Assembly (NCBI RefSeq): GCF_012396365.1
Contig: NZ_JAAXPG010000014.1
Span: 124,001-188,000, forward strand
Direction: 5' to 3'
Length of the DNA: 64,000 nt
From: Nocardiopsis alborubida
GTDB lineage: Bacteria; Actinomycetota; Actinomycetes; Streptosporangiales; Streptosporangiaceae
The position numbers were made by a program, and so were the translations under genes. Of the stretch, positions 60,828 to 64,000 are shown piece by piece (the stretch's first letter is position 1; every line of letters begins with the position of its first letter). The notes under the pieces were generated by a model that made no database searches, was not told the DNA's origin, and was given only the letters and a program-made list of their open reading frames with translations.

Positions 60828-61556
60828 TCACCGGCGCGGTTCCCAGCGGAAGATCCGGGTGGCCGCCGCGACGGCGACGACGACCCAGGCCAGCGTGGGC
60901 ACCAGCAGGATCAGGGAGTCCGCGACCGGAACGCCGCCGCTCCAGGCGTTGACGACCAGCTCGGAGGCCGAGCCGCCGGGAAGCAGCCGCTTGAGCAGGG
61001 TCAGTTCCTCGGTGCCGGTGAACCCCACCCAGCCGGAGACGGCCAGGACGCCGATCATGATGGGCAGCGTGGTCACCTGGGCGTGGTCGGGGGAGTTGGT
61101 CAGCCCGGCCGTGGCCAGCCCCAGGCCCGCCATCATGATCATCGTCGCGACGACGGCCGCCACCAGCAGGAGCACGTTGTCCGGGGTGCCGCCGACCACG
61201 GCCAGCACGGTCAGGATCACGGTCACCTGGACCAGTGTGACGGCGGTGACCGGGAGCAGCAGGCTGGTGAGGATGCTGGCGTCGCTCGACGCCGTGGAGC
61301 GCAGCCGCTTGAGGAAGAGGTTCTGCCTCCGGGAGGCGAGCGTGGTCACCGATGTGGTGTAGAGCCCCATGGTCACCACGAGGAACACCAGTACCGAGGC
61401 GATGGCGCCCGGGTCCAGGGCCTCGCGCAGCGCGGGGAAGGCCTGGTGCATGTAGATGTAGAACGCGCTGGAGGCCGCCGGAACGATGAGCATGGTGACC
61501 AGGACCAGCCGGTTCCGGAAGATCTGGATCAGCTCGCTCTGAGCGATCGGGAGCAT
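60828..61556 (-). CDS. ABC-2 type permease
   Basis: The 242-aa protein has six hydrophobic segments and begins MLPIAQSELIQIFRNRLVLV, typical of ABC-2 exporters. AAGGACC precedes the ATG. It follows the ATPase gene by about 190 bases, with repeat copy D in the gap. With the ATPase it should form a small exporter, perhaps for a lipid, antibiotic or peptide. Confidence 0.85.
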   Translation of the reverse strand: MLPIAQSELIQIFRNRLVLVTMLIVPAASSAFYIYMHQAFPALREALDPGAIASVLVFLVVTMGLYTTSVTTLASRRQNLFLKRLRSTASSDASILTSLLLPVTAVTLVQVTVILTVLAVVGGTPDNVLLLVAAVVATMIMMAGLGLATAGLTNSPDHAQVTTLPIMIGVLAVSGWVGFTGTEELTLLKRLLPGGSASELVVNAWSGGVPVADSLILLVPTLAWVVVAVAAATRIFRWEPRR

Positions 61557-61599
61557 GGTGAAGGTCCTTTTCCTGGAAGGTTCGAGGGAGGCCAATGGG

Positions 61600-61702
61600 C
61601 TGACCGGAAATGCCGATGGTGTGACACGTGGGCTCTGACCTGCGATGGTCCTGTGCTCGCAGCGAGCTTTCGAGCGCCGACATCGGCTGTGAGTACAAGA
61701 CC
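61600..61702 (-). repeat. dispersed hairpin repeat, copy D (inverted)
   Basis: In minus orientation the hairpin (61702-61687 with 61662-61647, mismatches only at positions compatible with G-U wobble) precedes the 47-bp tail (61646-61600). The inner stem has decayed. It sits between the ATPase and permease genes of one exporter, in the direction of transcription. Confidence 0.75.
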
Positions 61703-61744
61703 ACGGCGAGGGGAGCGGGTCGGCGGACCTTTCCGGCCACGGCG

Positions 61745-62629
61745 TCAGCCGTTGCCGATGGAGCGGAAGACGTCGTCGAGCCGGGTCGGCCCGGCCTCCA
61801 GCCCCCGCAGTTCGACCGCGTTGTCCTGAGCCCAGCCGAGCAGGGTGTGCAGGTCCTTCTGCAAACCGAGGGTCTCGACGAGGAAGGCCCCGTCGCCCTG
61901 GCGCGCGGCCTGGACGGGCGGCGTCGGCGCGGTGTCGGGAAGCGAGAAGCGGATCGTGGCCGGAAGGGTCTGCGTCAGCTCGGCCACGGTCCCCTCCCGG
62001 TGGAGGGAACCCCTGTGCATCAGTCCGATGCGGTCGGCACGCTGCTGGGCCTCCTCCAGGTAGTGCGTGGTCAGCACGATGGTCGAGCCGTCCTCGCGCA
62101 GCCGGTCCACGGCCTCCCACAGCCCGTCCCGGGACTGGATGTCCAGACCGGTGGTGGGCTCGTCCAGGAAGATCAGCTCCGGCGACCCGTACGCGGCGGT
62201 GGCGAAGTCCAGCCGCCGCTTCTCACCGCCCGAGAGCTGGGACACCCTGGTCCCGGCCTTGGCGGTGAGGCCGACCATGCCGAGCACGCGTTCGACCGTG
62301 TCCGTGCGCCGGGTGAGACCGCCGACCAGCCGGACCGACTCCTTCACCGTCAGGTCCGGGGAGAACCCGCTCTCCTGGAGCATGATCCCCACCCGGGGCC
62401 GCACGGCGCGCCGGTCGCGCGGGTCCTGGCCGAAGACCCGTACGGTGCCCGAGGTGGCGGTGCGGTGGCCCTCGACGGTCTCCAGGGTCGAGGTCTTGCC
62501 CGCGCCGTTCGTGCCGAGCAGCGCGTAGAGTTCCCCGCGCCCCACCTGGAGGGACAGGTCCCTCACGGCGTGGAAGTCCCCGTACTTGAGGTTGAGTCGT
62601 TCGACGTCGATGACTGCTGTGGAGGTCAT
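61745..62629 (-). CDS. ABC exporter ATPase
   Basis: The 294-aa protein has Walker A GTNGAGKTST, Q-loop MLQESGFSPDLTVKE, signature LSGGEKRRLDFATA, Walker B LIFLDEPTTGLD and H-loop TTHYLEEA. The C-terminal extension ends GPTRLDDVFRSIGNG. It pairs with the ABC-2 permease downstream. It is divergent from a DesK-type kinase, and exporters of this class are often under such two-component systems. Confidence 0.9.
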   Translation of the reverse strand: MTSTAVIDVERLNLKYGDFHAVRDLSLQVGRGELYALLGTNGAGKTSTLETVEGHRTATSGTVRVFGQDPRDRRAVRPRVGIMLQESGFSPDLTVKESVRLVGGLTRRTDTVERVLGMVGLTAKAGTRVSQLSGGEKRRLDFATAAYGSPELIFLDEPTTGLDIQSRDGLWEAVDRLREDGSTIVLTTHYLEEAQQRADRIGLMHRGSLHREGTVAELTQTLPATIRFSLPDTAPTPPVQAARQGDGAFLVETLGLQKDLHTLLGWAQDNAVELRGLEAGPTRLDDVFRSIGNG

Positions 62630-62794
62630 GTGTCCATTGCAGCGCTCGCCGCGCCCGCGGGGCAGTGGGACCACGTCACCACCCGGCCGTGACGTTTGTG
62701 GGGGCGAGGCCATGACGCGGTGTCACTGGTGGGCGCGGCGCGATCGGCGGAATACTGGGACCGGACCCCCGCCCTCGACCCCGGAGAGCCGCAC

Positions 62795-63949
62795 ATGGAC
62801 ACGCCGAAGGCGACCTCCGAACGGGCCGAGACGACGCAGGGGCAGCTGCACGCGCACAACCTCGGCATGGCCACGGCCTCGCTCACCGCCGTGGGGGTGG
62901 TCCTGGCGGCGATCGACTCCGACTCCGTGTGGGACGTCCTCACCCTGGCACTGAGCCTGGTGGCGGCGCTGACGGCCGTCACGCAGTGGGCGGCGGGCCG
63001 CTTCTCCCGCGTCGCGCTCCCCTGCCTGGCCGTCACCGCGGCCGTGTGGCTGCTCGGAGTGCTGGTCTGGGAGAACGCGTCGGCGTCCTACGGCTTCGCC
63101 GTCGTGGCCACCCTCGTCGTCCACCGGCTGCCGGGCCACCGGACCGCGGCGACAGCGGGGCTGGTCGGCTTCGCCGCCGCGGTGCCCGCGGCGAGGCTGC
63201 TCGTGTACGAGGACGTCCTCGACACCCTGGTCCAGTACGTCCTCGCCGCCGCGGCCATCGCCCTGGTGGGGGTCGTGCTGACGTCCCTCAACCAGCTGCT
63301 CTCCGGCCTCGTCTCGGAGTTGGCGGCGGCGCGTGAGCGCGAGGCGGAGCTGGCCGTGGCCCAGGAGCGGATGCACTTCGCCAGCGACCTGCACGACATC
63401 CAGGGCCACACCCTGCACGTGGTCAAGCTCAAGACCGCACTGGCCCGCAAACTGGTGCGCGCCGACCCCGACCGGGCCGAGGAGGAACTCGGCGAGATCC
63501 AGACCCTGGTGGGCGAGACCATCACCCAGACCCGGGAACTGGCCCACGCCCAGCGGCGCCTGAACCTGTCCGCGGAGCTGGAGAACGCCAAGAACCTCTT
63601 CGAGGCCGCCGGCATCGACGTGCGCGTGGACCGCGGGGCCGAGGCGGCCCCGGGCGCGGGCGAGCTGCTGGGCCAGGTCCTGCGCGAGACCACCACCAAC
63701 ATCCTGCGCCACGCCCAGGCCGCGCGGGTGCGCATCACCCTGACCGAGACCGGCATCAGCATCGTCAACGACGGCGCCTCCCAGGAGCCGCCCGCACGGC
63801 TACGGGGACTGGCCGCCCTGCGCGAGCGCGTGGCCGACAGCGGCGGCGAACTGACGGTCCACCACGACCAGGGCCGGTTCACCACCGCCGCGGAGTTCCC
63901 GCACCCGGCCCCGGCAGGACCCACGACAACACGGAAGGACTCACGATGA
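62795..63949 (+). CDS. sensor histidine kinase, NarL-type (DesK-like)
   Basis: The 384-aa protein has about five membrane helices, then HisKA_3 with the phospho-acceptor His in SDLHDIQGHTLHVVKLK, and a HATPase with RETTTNILRHAQAARVRI and the short ending RGLAALRERVADSGGELTV. ATG 62795 has GGAGAG upstream. The stop overlaps the response-regulator ATG (ATGA). It probably senses the membrane or a drug and controls the divergent exporter. Confidence 0.88.
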   Translation: MDTPKATSERAETTQGQLHAHNLGMATASLTAVGVVLAAIDSDSVWDVLTLALSLVAALTAVTQWAAGRFSRVALPCLAVTAAVWLLGVLVWENASASYGFAVVATLVVHRLPGHRTAATAGLVGFAAAVPAARLLVYEDVLDTLVQYVLAAAAIALVGVVLTSLNQLLSGLVSELAAAREREAELAVAQERMHFASDLHDIQGHTLHVVKLKTALARKLVRADPDRAEEELGEIQTLVGETITQTRELAHAQRRLNLSAELENAKNLFEAAGIDVRVDRGAEAAPGAGELLGQVLRETTTNILRHAQAARVRITLTETGISIVNDGASQEPPARLRGLAALRERVADSGGELTVHHDQGRFTTAAEFPHPAPAGPTTTRKDSR

Positions 63950-64000
63950 CCACCGTGGTACTCGCCGACGACGAGGCCCTCCTGCGCAAGGCGATGGCCG
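63946..64000 (+). CDS. NarL-family response regulator, truncated by window end
   Basis: Only 18 codons are visible: MTTVVLADDEALLRKAMA. The acidic pair ADDEALLR is the start of a receiver domain. Its ATG overlaps the kinase stop, so it is the cognate regulator. Confidence 0.8.
   Translation, partial: MTTVVLADDEALLRKAMA

Noticed and set aside
1-64000. Insertion sequences, prophage, CRISPR, tRNA or rRNA genes
   Set aside because: No transposase, integrase, Cas gene, regular spacer array or RNA-gene signature was seen.

Overview
The window is 64 kb of very GC-rich DNA with strong third-position GC, short gene spacing, many 1-4 nt start/stop overlaps and frequent GTG/TTG starts. This is typical of a filamentous actinomycete. 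A whiJ/abaA-type regulator locus, a desferrioxamine-type siderophore operon and many TetR-family regulators suit the Nocardiopsaceae/Streptomycetaceae range. A Nocardiopsis-like host is my inference, not something proven here. No rRNA, tRNA, CRISPR array, prophage or insertion sequence is visible.

Layout. 1-6039: hydrolases, a GH3 beta-glucosidase with a divergent TetR regulator, and a frameshifted unknown gene. 6255-10873: a Zur-type zinc regulator behind a Zur-like box, then a small unknown gene coupled to a pair of YbtP/YbtQ (IrtA/IrtB)-like ABC half-transporters. 11162-13576: a whiJ-type cluster (DUF397 protein, XRE/DUF5753 regulator, divergent ATP-binding protein, small Cys-rich protein). 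13714-16700: a compact minus-strand operon encoding a 30-residue peptide ending in a Cys-Cys-containing tail, a 151-aa His-rich protein, a MATE-like exporter and a PLP aminotransferase. It resembles a stripped-down methanobactin-type RiPP operon. 17375-24148: a Zur-box-preceded operon with an Opp/Nik/Cnt-type binding protein, a fused OppB-OppC permease, two ATPases and an MFS exporter, the gene content of a metallophore uptake/export (Cnt-like) system. 24468-27334: a sugar-binding lipoprotein and a talarate/galactarate dehydratase.

27497-35152: a glycosyltransferase, three TetR regulators, a flavin-reductase-like protein, an alcohol dehydrogenase and an ABC-2 exporter. 35313-41480: an M3 peptidase, gcvH, an enoyl-CoA hydratase, an Imm21-like protein and a RelA/SpoT homologue with an apparently decayed synthetase domain. 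41651-48890: an OYE reductase with a divergent ArsR regulator, a thioredoxin-reductase-like flavoprotein, a GNAT enzyme, a DUF2795 protein, an MFS drug exporter with TetR, and a SUKH-like protein. 49116-54899: the desABCD operon under two overlapping iron boxes. 55265-59924: a two-component system with a GerMN-like lipoprotein, flanked by an SGNH lipoprotein and an acyltransferase-3 protein that share a direct-repeat promoter motif. 60062-64000: a GPP34 protein, an ABC-2 exporter and a DesK/DesR-type two-component system that runs off the end.

A dispersed palindromic repeat (four hairpin copies plus one tail-only copy) occurs between genes at 6816, 10932, 21923, 45165 and 61600. Its arms differ by paired, compensatory changes. 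Metal handling is a recurring theme (Zur, two kinds of metallophore transporter, the peptide operon, the des operon).
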